Source: DASSHC01 sp035693105
GTDB lineage: Bacteria > Chloroflexota > Chloroflexia > Thermomicrobiales > Thermomicrobiaceae
Reading direction: 5' to 3'
NCBI GenBank assembly: GCA_035693105.1
Contig: DASSHC010000447.1
Span: forward strand, 1 to 12,556
Length of the DNA stretch: 12,556 nt
The notes beneath the pieces are model-generated. The model searched no databases and was not told where the DNA came from. It saw nothing but the letters and a program-made list of their open reading frames with translations. Shown here piece after piece: positions 6,496 through 12,556 of the stretch. Made by a program: the position numbers and the translations under genes. Each line of letters opens with the position of its first letter. Positions within the stretch are counted from its first letter, which is position 1.

Positions 6496-8325
6496 CTACG
6501 CGATCTCGCGCACGCCGTCTTCGTCGGGCTCCTGCGAGCGGAACTGCATGGTGTAGAGGTTGAAATAGGCGCCGCGCCGCGCCAGCAGCTCGTCGTGCGT
6601 GCCGCTCTCGATGATCCGTCCGTGGTCCATGACCACCACCCGCGAGACGCGCTTGATCGTCGAGAGCCGGTGGGCAATGATGAATGAGGTGCGCCCCCGC
6701 AGCAGCGTCTCCAGCGCGCGCTGGATCTGCATCTCGGTCTCCGTGTCCACACTCGACGTCGCCTCATCGAGGATGATGATGCGCGGGTCGGCCAGGATGG
6801 CTCGAGCGAACGAGATGAGCTGGCGCTGCCCGACCGAAAGGGTCGAGGCGCGCTCGTGGACCTCGGTCTCGTAGCCCTCCGGCAGCCGCATGATGAAGTC
6901 GTGCGCCCCGACCGCGCGGGCGGCGGCCACAATGTCGTCCATCGGCGCCCCCTGCCGCCCGTAGGAGATGTTCTCGCGCACGGTGCCGGCGAAGAGGAAG
7001 GTGTCCTGCAGCACGATGCCGAATTGCGAGCGCAGCGACTGCTGCGATACCTCGCGAATATCGTGACCGTCGATGCTGATGGCGCCGCTCCAGACATCGT
7101 AGAAGCGCGTTAGCAGGTTGATCATCGACGACTTGCCGGCGCCGGTCTCGCCCACGAAGGCGATCGACTCACCCGGCTCGACGTGCAGCGTCACGCCGTG
7201 GAGGATCGGCTCCTTGTCGTAGCCGAACATGACTTGGTCGTAATCCACCTGGCCGCGGACGCGCGGCAGGTCGGGCGCCTTCGGCTGGTCCACGATCTCG
7301 GGCTTGACATCCTCCAGCCCGAAGATGCGCTCGCCGGCCACCATCGCGGCCTGCATGGTGTTGTAGCGCTGGCTGAGATCGCGAATCGGCTCGTAGAAGC
7401 GGCCGATGTAGGCCACGAAGGTAAACAGCTCGCCGATGGTGAACGCCGCGCCACCGAGGATGATGCGGCCGCCGACGTAGAGCACCATCGCGGTCGCCAG
7501 CGCCTGCACGACCTGGACGATCGGGAAGAGCACTGCCGACAGCTTGGCGGCCGAGACGCTGGCGTCGAGGTTCTCCTCATTGATGCCGCGAAACTTCTCG
7601 ATGTTGAGCGGTTCGCGGCTAAAGGCCTGCGCCACCCGCACGCCCGAGATGCTCTCTGCCAGGTCGGCGTTGACGCGGGCGATGGCGATACGCATGCCGC
7701 GATAGGCCTGAATCGCCCGCTTGCGCCACCAGATCATGGTCACGACCATGATCGGCATCACCGCGAAGGTCAGGAGTGCCAGTTCCCAGTTGGTGATGAG
7801 CATGACCGCGATGATCCCGACCACGATGGCGAAATCGGCCATGATGCCGACGATGCCGGACGAGAACAGATCGTCGATGACGCTGACGTCGTTCTGGATG
7901 CGGGACATGATCGAGCCGACGCCACGCTGATCGATGTAGCGGATGCCGAGCCGCTGCAGGTGCCGGAAGAGGCGCGAGCGCAGATCGTAGATGACGTTCT
8001 GCCCGATCCAGGCGGTGAAGTAGAGCTGGCCGTAGTAGACGCAGAAGCGAATGATGATGGCGATCACGAAGACGATCATCAAGAGGTTGAGCGCCGGAAT
8101 GCCCGAGCGCCCGAAGAACGTCCGTTGCGCGTCCGGGTTGACCACGTCGATGCCCAGGCCGAAGAGATACGGCAGCGCCAGATCCGCCGCCGCCGTCAGC
8201 AGCATGAGCACCACGGTCAGGATCAACGGGGTGCGATAGGGGAGTGCGCGCTGCAGCAGGCGCTTGGCGATACGTGCGTCGTATGCCTTGCCCAGCAGGT
8301 CGTCGGGGTCGCCTTGTCGCATCAT
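6496..8325 (-). CDS. ABC exporter half-transporter, subunit with the catalytic Walker B glutamate
   Basis: A 609-residue type IV (MsbA/LmrA-like) ABC half-transporter. A six-helix membrane domain covers about 30-330, with hydrophobic segments near 32-55, 80-98, 157-176, 182-200 and 262-292. The nucleotide-binding domain follows at about 360-595: Walker A GETGAGKS (392-399), Q-loop Q440, signature LSVGQ (496-500), Walker B IIILDE with catalytic E521, D-loop SSVD and H-loop H552. The signature has Val in place of the second Gly, a degenerate form. Together with the neighbour's Walker B change this marks it as the catalytic half of an asymmetric heterodimer exporting an unknown substrate. The start at 8325 lies 7 nt after the upstream subunit's stop; a second ATG follows immediately (8322), and the ribosome site is weak, so coupling is likely. 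Confidence 0.95.
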   Translation of the reverse strand: MMRQGDPDDLLGKAYDARIAKRLLQRALPYRTPLILTVVLMLLTAAADLALPYLFGLGIDVVNPDAQRTFFGRSGIPALNLLMIVFVIAIIIRFCVYYGQLYFTAWIGQNVIYDLRSRLFRHLQRLGIRYIDQRGVGSIMSRIQNDVSVIDDLFSSGIVGIMADFAIVVGIIAVMLITNWELALLTFAVMPIMVVTMIWWRKRAIQAYRGMRIAIARVNADLAESISGVRVAQAFSREPLNIEKFRGINEENLDASVSAAKLSAVLFPIVQVVQALATAMVLYVGGRIILGGAAFTIGELFTFVAYIGRFYEPIRDLSQRYNTMQAAMVAGERIFGLEDVKPEIVDQPKAPDLPRVRGQVDYDQVMFGYDKEPILHGVTLHVEPGESIAFVGETGAGKSSMINLLTRFYDVWSGAISIDGHDIREVSQQSLRSQFGIVLQDTFLFAGTVRENISYGRQGAPMDDIVAAARAVGAHDFIMRLPEGYETEVHERASTLSVGQRQLISFARAILADPRIIILDEATSSVDTETEMQIQRALETLLRGRTSFIIAHRLSTIKRVSRVVVMDHGRIIESGTHDELLARRGAYFNLYTMQFRSQEPDEDGVREIA

Positions 8326-8332
8326 ACGCTCG

Positions 8333-10084
8333 TCAGTCCGCGGCGGCCGCGAACTCCTCCTGTTCCCTCAGTTGCAGCTCGTAGATACGCGCGTAGTGGC
8401 CGCCCGCGGCCAGCAGCGATTCATGCGTGCCGCGTTCGATGATCCGGCCGCCATCCAGTACCAGAATCTGATCGGCTCCCTTGAGTGTCAGCAGCCGGTG
8501 CGCGATGACGAAGGTCGTGCGCCCGCGCATCAGCTCGTGCAGCGCCTGCTGGATCTCGTACTCGGTCTGGGTGTCGACGCTGGAGGTGGCGTCGTCGAGG
8601 ACTAGAATGCGGGGGTTCATCACCAGGGCGCGGGCGATCGCGATCCGCTGCTTTTGACCGCCGGAGAGCGAGACACCGCGCTCGCCGACGACCGTGTCGT
8701 AGCCCTGGGGCAGCGTGGCGATGAACTCATGGATCCGCGCGGCTTTGGCCGCGGCGATGATCTCGTCGCGGGTAGCGCTCGGGCGCCCATAGGCGATATT
8801 CTCACCGATCGTGACCGAGAAGAGGAAGGTATCCTGCAGCACCATCCCGACGTTGGCGCGCAGCATGTCGAGCGCGAGCGTGCGCACGTCGTGGCCGTCG
8901 ATCAGCACCGCGCCGGCGCTGACGTCGTAGAAGCGCGGGATCAGGGCGGTAATGCTGCTCTTGCCCGAGCCGGTGCCGCCGATCAGGGCGATTCTCTCGC
9001 CGGGCGTGGCGCTGAAGGAGATGTCGCTGAGCGCCTGCTCGATGGCGCTCGGGTAGCGAAAGCTGACGTGCTGGAACTCGACCTCGCCGGTCAATGAACT
9101 GACCGGCGCCGGTTGCGACGGCGTTTGGATCTCGGGCCGGGTGTCGAGCACCTCGAAGATACGCTCACCGGAGGCCAACGCCCGGGCCGTGCTGTTGACG
9201 ACCCAGCCGAGCATGCGGATCGGATCGGCCAGCATCGAGAGGTAGAGGTAGAAGGCGGTCAGCTGGCCCAGCGTCAGGTTGCCGCGCACGACCTGCTCGC
9301 CGCCGTACCAGAGCGTCAGCGCGATGCCGAGCGAGGAGAGCAGGGTCATCAGCGGGAAGAAGAAGGCGTACTGGCGCACGGTGGCCATCTCGACGTCGTA
9401 GAGCCGGGCCAGCGTGTTGTCGAACTTCTGGCTCTCCTCGCCCTCGCGCGCGAACGCGCGCACCACGCGGGCGCCGGCCAGGTTCTCCTGCAGGTCGGTG
9501 GTCATCACGCCGAACTGCTGCTGGACCTTGAGGAAGCGGGGGCGGATCGTGTGCCCGAAGCCGATGGCCGTAGCCAGGAGCAGCGGCATCACGCTGAGCG
9601 AGATCACCGCCAGCGTCAGATCGGTGCGCACCAGGATGAAGGTGATGACGGCCAGGATACCCAGCGTCTGGACGATCGACCGCAGCGACTGCATCAGGAA
9701 ACGCCGGATCGAGTTGACGTCTTCGGTGGCGCGGGACATCAACTGGCCGGTGTTGGCGCGGTCGAAGTAGCCGAACGAGAGACCCTGCATCTTCCGGTAG
9801 AGATCATTGCGGACATCAAAGGAGACGCGCTCGGCCAGGAACTGAAAGATATAGCTTCGAAGGTAGGTAAAAACACCCTGAACGATCCCTGCGCCGACGA
9901 TCGCCAACGCGCCGACTTCGACCACATGGCGGTTCGGCGACACCAGGCCATCGTCGATCACATACTCGACCAGGCGCGGCGTTAGCAACTGCATCCCGAT
10001 CGCCAACACCAGCGACAGGTAGCCGACGACCATGTGGCCGACATACGGCTTCAAATAGCCGAGGATGCGGCGAAGAATGTTCAT
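8333..10084 (-). CDS. ABC exporter half-transporter, subunit with a degenerate Walker B (Asp for Glu)
   Basis: A 583-residue MsbA-like half-transporter with a membrane domain at about 15-300 and a nucleotide-binding domain at about 332-570. Motifs are Walker A GGTGSGKS (369-376), Q-loop Q417, canonical signature LSGGQ (473-477), Walker B ILVLDD with D498 in place of the catalytic Glu, D-loop SSVD, and H529. The Asp is the known mark of the non-catalytic half in heterodimeric exporters such as TM287/288 and BmrCD. The ATG at 10084 (MNILRRILGYLKPY) has GGAG 5 nt upstream. A TTG-started extension to 10111 is rejected because it would begin about at the predicted transcript start. It is the first gene of a two-gene operon and is divergent from the HTH gene. 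The substrate is unknown; drugs or lipids are usual for this class. Confidence 0.95.
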   Translation of the reverse strand: MNILRRILGYLKPYVGHMVVGYLSLVLAIGMQLLTPRLVEYVIDDGLVSPNRHVVEVGALAIVGAGIVQGVFTYLRSYIFQFLAERVSFDVRNDLYRKMQGLSFGYFDRANTGQLMSRATEDVNSIRRFLMQSLRSIVQTLGILAVITFILVRTDLTLAVISLSVMPLLLATAIGFGHTIRPRFLKVQQQFGVMTTDLQENLAGARVVRAFAREGEESQKFDNTLARLYDVEMATVRQYAFFFPLMTLLSSLGIALTLWYGGEQVVRGNLTLGQLTAFYLYLSMLADPIRMLGWVVNSTARALASGERIFEVLDTRPEIQTPSQPAPVSSLTGEVEFQHVSFRYPSAIEQALSDISFSATPGERIALIGGTGSGKSSITALIPRFYDVSAGAVLIDGHDVRTLALDMLRANVGMVLQDTFLFSVTIGENIAYGRPSATRDEIIAAAKAARIHEFIATLPQGYDTVVGERGVSLSGGQKQRIAIARALVMNPRILVLDDATSSVDTQTEYEIQQALHELMRGRTTFVIAHRLLTLKGADQILVLDGGRIIERGTHESLLAAGGHYARIYELQLREQEEFAAAAD

Positions 10085-10119
10085 AGGCGCTCCACTTCCC
10101 GGGGCGAGCAAACCGCTCT

Positions 10120-10128
10120 ACTATAGCA
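10120..10128 (-). promoter_or_regulatory. Extended -10 promoter for the ABC exporter operon
   Basis: On the minus strand TGC (10128-10126) followed by TATAGT (10125-10120) is an extended -10 element. No good -35 is visible 17 bp upstream. The transcript start would fall near 10113, leaving about 29 nt to the ATG at 10084. Confidence 0.5.
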
Positions 10129-10197
10129 CTGAACGCGCCAGACTACTAGCCGCCGAGCGCTCAGGACCAGCGGAATCGGCTCCTGCTGAGAACATTG

Positions 10198-10226
10198 TTG
10201 ACCCCGCGCGCGCCCGCGCGTACAAT
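10198..10226 (+). promoter_or_regulatory. Sigma-70-like promoter for the HTH gene
   Basis: TTGACC (10198-10203), exactly 17 bp, then TACAAT (10221-10226). The spacer is almost pure G/C. The predicted start near 10233 gives a leader of about 48 nt. An inverted repeat CGTAC-N5-GTACG (10219-10233) overlaps the -10 box and could be an operator, for example for autoregulation. Confidence 0.65.
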
Positions 10227-10280
10227 AGGTACGTACAGTGAGGTTGGGAGTCCGACATTGCGCGGTGGGGAGTGGCGGCC

Positions 10281-10811
10281 ATGGTAGAGGTCGATCGCAA
10301 AAGCGAGCAAGACGTCATCGACGAGGCGCTGGTGGTTTTGAACAGCCAGCACCATCGCTTGATGCGACAGTTGAGCCCCCACGCACCGGAGAATCTCACC
10401 ATCGAACAACTCAGGCGCAGCCAGCTTGGCCGCATCCTCTCCCGCTTGGCTGCGGTCGGCCGTGGCGAGATCCGCGAGGATAAGGAGCAGGTGCTCGGGG
10501 TCATCGACGAGGTTCTCTCCCTCCTCTTCACTCCCCCCTACGGTGACGACTACACCGTGCCGCGTAGCTTCTGGGAGTCCGATCTGGGCCGCATGCTCTC
10601 GATGGCCAAGTACCGCACCTTCGAGCCGGCGGAACTCATCAGCATCGGCAACGCCGCCCAGCAGCTCGGCGTCACCCGTCCCACGATCTACCGCTGGATG
10701 GACGATCGCATGCTGGGCTACGTTCGGGACGAGATGTCCGGGCGTACCTTCGTGGTGCGCGAGGATGTCGAGACCTTGCGCCAGCAGGGCGGCGGCGCCG
10801 AGGAGCCGTAG
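10281..10811 (+). CDS. Helix-turn-helix protein (excisionase/MerR-like DNA-binding domain) with duplicated N-terminal module
   Basis: A 176-residue protein. Residues about 119-167 form an excisionase-type (HTH_17, MerR-like) winged helix-turn-helix: ISIGNAAQQLGVTRPTIYRWMDD, then a wing with GRTFVVREDVETL. The N-terminal ~110 residues are not a domain I recognise but contain a sequence repeated twice: VIDEALVVL (12-20) with SQLGRILS (47-54), and VIDEVLSLL (74-82) with SDLGRMLS (100-107), each with a Thr-Ile/Val before the second block. ATG 10281 is preferred because GGGGAG lies 8 nt upstream; GTG 10272 overlaps that ribosome site. It is divergent from the ABC exporter operon with 196 bp between the ATGs, so regulation of that operon and of itself is a reasonable inference. 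Excisionase-type domains also occur in antitoxins, but no PIN or other toxin gene is adjacent. Confidence 0.8.
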   Translation: MVEVDRKSEQDVIDEALVVLNSQHHRLMRQLSPHAPENLTIEQLRRSQLGRILSRLAAVGRGEIREDKEQVLGVIDEVLSLLFTPPYGDDYTVPRSFWESDLGRMLSMAKYRTFEPAELISIGNAAQQLGVTRPTIYRWMDDRMLGYVRDEMSGRTFVVREDVETLRQQGGGAEEP

Positions 10812-10813
10812 CC

Positions 10814-10832
10814 CCGGCGGCGCTAGCGCCGG
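10814..10832. terminator. Hairpin between convergent genes, possible shared terminator
   Basis: CCGGCG (10814-10819) pairs with CGCCGG (10827-10832) around a 7-nt loop. Within it lies the 12-bp perfect palindrome GGCGCTAGCGCC (10819-10830), which contains the CBS gene's stop codon. It begins 2 nt after the HTH stop. No T-run on either side, so termination is only a possibility. Confidence 0.35.
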
Positions 10833-11305
10833 TCGTGGATCTCATCCGTGACCACCATCAACCGCACGATGTCGGATCGGCTGACGATGCCGACGAGTTG
10901 TTCGTGCGCGTCCACGATCGGTACCGCGGTCAGTCCCTTGTCCACCAGCAGGGTCGCGATCTCCCGCACGCTGGCAGTCGGTGCCGCGACCAACGCGGGC
11001 GAGGTCATCAGCTCGCGCGCGGTGGTCGCCAGGATCTTCTTCAACCGCTGCCGGCTGTCCCCCGTTCCCGGAACGCGGAAGAAGGCGTCCAGGAAGGGGA
11101 CAAAGAGCGGGGCGTCGTACTCCGACTCGCGAGCGATCAGGTCGTACTCGGTCACCATGCCGAGCACCTTGCCTTCCTCGACTACCGGCACCCCGCTGAT
11201 CTGATGCTCCCAGAGCAGCCTGGCGATCTCCGGCACGACGGTCTCCGGCCCGATCGTCAGCACCTCGCGCGTCATGATTCGGTCCACATCCAGGTTGATA
11301 GCCAC
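10823..11305 (-). CDS. Two-CBS-domain protein
   Basis: The 160-residue product is almost entirely a CBS pair (Bateman module). CBS1 spans about 8-60 and ends GMVTEYDLI (49-57). CBS2 spans about 98-152, starting RELMTSPAL and ending GIVSRSDIVRLM (139-150). D55 and D145 are the ribose-binding Asp positions typical of adenosyl-nucleotide binding. A 35-residue insert between the CBS motifs (about 62-96) includes a predicted amphipathic stretch. No catalytic, channel or HTH domain is fused, so it is likely a free-standing AMP/ATP/SAM sensor acting on an unknown partner. The GTG at 11305 is chosen because AGGAGG lies about 4 nt upstream and MAINLDVDRIMTREV is a normal family start; a longer frame reaching 11761 gives only low-complexity Arg/Gly/Ala sequence antisense-like to no family. 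It overlaps the 3' end of the NAD(P)H-hydrate gene by 34 nt, so it is translated from the same mRNA. Confidence 0.9.
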   Translation of the reverse strand: MAINLDVDRIMTREVLTIGPETVVPEIARLLWEHQISGVPVVEEGKVLGMVTEYDLIARESEYDAPLFVPFLDAFFRVPGTGDSRQRLKKILATTARELMTSPALVAAPTASVREIATLLVDKGLTAVPIVDAHEQLVGIVSRSDIVRLMVVTDEIHDRR

Positions 11306-12556
11306 GCGTCCTCCTCCCCTCGCCATCGGGGGTCGTACAGCCGGCGCAGGGCCGGCGCGAGCTCGGCGATCACGTCGCCGGCGATGAGTCCCAGCGTCCC
11401 GGTCCGTGCGACCGCGCGCTCGGCTGCCGCTGCGCCGAGCATCACCCCGGTGACCGCCGCTTGCCAGGGATCGAGCCCCTGCGCCAGCAGCCCCGCGATC
11501 ACGCCGGCCAGCACGTCGCCGGTGCCGGCCGAGGCCAGCGCGGGCTCGCTCTGTGGCGCCAGCACCAGGCGCCGCCCCGGCGCGGCCACGACCGCGTGCG
11601 CCAGCTTCAGCACGACCACCTGTCCGAAGCGTTCGGCGGCCGCGCGCGCCGCCCGCCACGGGTCCGCCTCGATCTCGGCAAGCGGCCTGCCACTGAGGCG
11701 CGCCATCTCGCCTGGATGCGGCGTCAGCACCAGCTCGGCGCCGGCCAGTCGCTCTGGCCACTCGGGATGGTCCGCCAGCCAGTTGAGCCCGTCGGCGTCG
11801 ACGACCGCACGGGCGTCGAAAGCCGCGGAGCCAGCCAGCGCGCCCGCGCCGAAGCCGAAAAGCCGGGCCAGGAACTCCGTCGTAGCGGGCGAGCGCCCCA
11901 GTCCCGGGCCGATCAAGAGCGCGCGGTAGCGCGGCATCGCGGCACGGACCGCCTCGGCGCGCGCGCCCGCGTCGTCCTCCGGCAGCGGCACGAAGGTAGC
12001 CTCCGGCAGGCCCGTGGCGATCGGCTCGACCAGCGAGCGCGGCACCGCCAGCGTCACCAGCCCGGCGCCGGCGCGCATCGCCGCCGCGCCGGCCATCCTC
12101 GGCGCGCCGTAGTAGTTGGGCGCGCCGCCGACGACCAGCAGCCAGCCGACCGCGTGCTTGTGCGCGTCTCGCGCGCGGCGCGCCAACAGGCGGGACGCGT
12201 CCTCCGGCGTGACCACCTCCGGTTCGGTTGCGGCACCCGCCGGCGGTTCGAGACCGATGTCGATCAGCCAGAGCCGGCCGGCGTGACGCAGCGCCGGGGC
12301 GCGGTAGAGCCCAAGCTTGGCCAGGCCGACCATCGCGGTCGCATCCACGATCAAAGCGCCCTCGGCGACCGCTCCGCTGTCGGCGTCGCTGCCCGAGGGG
12401 ATATCGAGCGCCCAGAGTGGCAAGCCGCGCCGCAGTCGCTCCTGCCGCAGGACGGCGAAGGCGGCGACGACCGCGTCCGGCAACCCCGGACGACCGCCGC
12501 TGCCGAAGACCGCGTCGAGCGCCAGGTCCGCGCGCGAGGCGGCGGCCCGCAGCCCG
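11272..12556 (-). CDS. nnrD: Bifunctional NAD(P)H-hydrate epimerase / ADP-dependent NAD(P)H-hydrate dehydratase, 5' end outside window
   Basis: Repairs NADHX/NADPHX, the hydrated damage products of NAD(P)H. The N-terminal YjeF_N/NnrE domain epimerises the R and S forms; the C-terminal NnrD domain dehydrates S-NAD(P)HX using ADP. The frame is open to the right edge, so the epimerase N-terminus is missing. What remains of that domain has LALDAVFGSGG (matching DxxFGTG) and DIPSGSDADSG. The kinase-like NnrD domain has GGAPNYYGAPRMAGAAAMRAG, IGPGLGRSP, VVDADGLNWLA, LTPHPGEMARLSG, VLKLAHAVVAAP and ASAGTGDVLAGVIAGLLAQG, the last holding the anion-hole and catalytic Asp of this ribokinase-like fold. 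KLAHAVV replaces the more usual KGAHTVV. A TTG at 12483 is an internal Leu codon, not the start. Its last 34 nt overlap the CBS gene. Confidence 0.95.
   Translation of the reverse strand, partial: GLRAAASRADLALDAVFGSGGRPGLPDAVVAAFAVLRQERLRRGLPLWALDIPSGSDADSGAVAEGALIVDATAMVGLAKLGLYRAPALRHAGRLWLIDIGLEPPAGAATEPEVVTPEDASRLLARRARDAHKHAVGWLLVVGGAPNYYGAPRMAGAAAMRAGAGLVTLAVPRSLVEPIATGLPEATFVPLPEDDAGARAEAVRAAMPRYRALLIGPGLGRSPATTEFLARLFGFGAGALAGSAAFDARAVVDADGLNWLADHPEWPERLAGAELVLTPHPGEMARLSGRPLAEIEADPWRAARAAAERFGQVVVLKLAHAVVAAPGRRLVLAPQSEPALASAGTGDVLAGVIAGLLAQGLDPWQAAVTGVMLGAAAAERAVARTGTLGLIAGDVIAELAPALRRLYDPRWRGEEDAWLSTWMWTES

Noticed and set aside
5343..7097. A 584-residue minus-strand open frame covering the yggS end, the metallo-hydrolase and part of the ABC gene
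   Set aside because: It is antisense to two real plus-strand genes and out of frame with the ABC gene; composition is low-complexity and no domain is recognised.
7183..8442. A 419-residue plus-strand open frame opposite the ABC exporter genes
   Set aside because: Asp/His/Val-rich composition is the antisense shadow of the transporter sequence, it crosses the boundary of two real genes, and no motif is visible.
10085..10111. TTG start for the upstream ABC subunit at 10111
   Set aside because: The extension MLAPGSGAP has no family support and begins at about the predicted transcript start; ATG 10084 has a GGAG site at good spacing.
10281..10811. HTH protein as the antitoxin of a toxin-antitoxin pair
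   Set aside because: Excisionase-type domains occur in antitoxins, but the next gene is a convergent CBS protein and the other neighbour an ABC exporter; no toxin-like small gene is present.
11306..11761. N-terminal extension of the CBS protein to 11761
   Set aside because: The extra 152 residues are low-complexity Arg/Gly/Ala sequence lying entirely inside the NAD(P)H-hydrate gene in another frame; the GTG at 11305 has a strong ribosome site and the normal family start.

Overview
The window is very GC-rich, with short intergenic gaps, frequent GTG/TTG starts and several ATGA-type or longer gene overlaps. The gene set (a Ras-like small GTPase beside fmt, a membrane-anchored spermidine-synthase-like protein, a GT39-type membrane glycosyltransferase, a heterodimeric ABC exporter) suggests a Chloroflexota bacterium of the Thermomicrobia/Sphaerobacter kind. 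That placement is inferred from family content and base composition; no 16S or other phylogenetic marker is present. The window reads as a chromosomal housekeeping segment. I found no rRNA, tRNA, CRISPR array, insertion sequence or phage gene.

Layout. (1) 1-625, minus: N-terminal 208 residues of a multi-pass GT39/PMT-like glycosyltransferase running off the left edge. (2) 626-756: divergent promoter region with two promoters almost back to back. (3) 757-2229, plus: Ras-like GTPase, then fmt (TTG start, 12 bp gap). (4) 2230-2417: a tandem pair of a perfect 10-bp palindrome and a TATAAT box. (5) 2418-6284, plus: a tight four-gene run of membrane spermidine-synthase-like protein, PgeF, YggS and a YycJ/WalJ-like metallo-beta-lactamase-fold hydrolase, the first three overlapping or coupled. 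(6) 6285-6495: convergent gap with two imperfect hairpins. (7) 10084-6496, minus: two ABC exporter half-transporters forming an asymmetric heterodimer. (8) 10085-10280: divergent promoter region. (9) 10281-10811, plus: an excisionase/MerR-type helix-turn-helix protein with an internally duplicated N-terminal module. (10) 12556-10823, minus: the bifunctional NAD(P)H-hydrate repair enzyme (5' end outside the window), whose 3' end overlaps a two-CBS-domain protein by 34 nt.

How the genes fit together. Most products are maintenance functions: initiator tRNA formylation (Fmt), peptidoglycan proofreading (PgeF), PLP homeostasis (YggS) and repair of hydrated NAD(P)H (NnrE/NnrD). The ABC pair has one consensus and one degenerate ATPase site, as in the TM287/288 and BmrCD class. 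It is divergent from the HTH gene, which makes that HTH protein a reasonable local regulator candidate.

I do not see a clear new multi-gene system. The least explained items are the duplicated module in the HTH protein, the tandem TATGCGCATA palindromes, the active-site changes in the spermidine-synthase-like protein, and the GTPase-fmt pairing.
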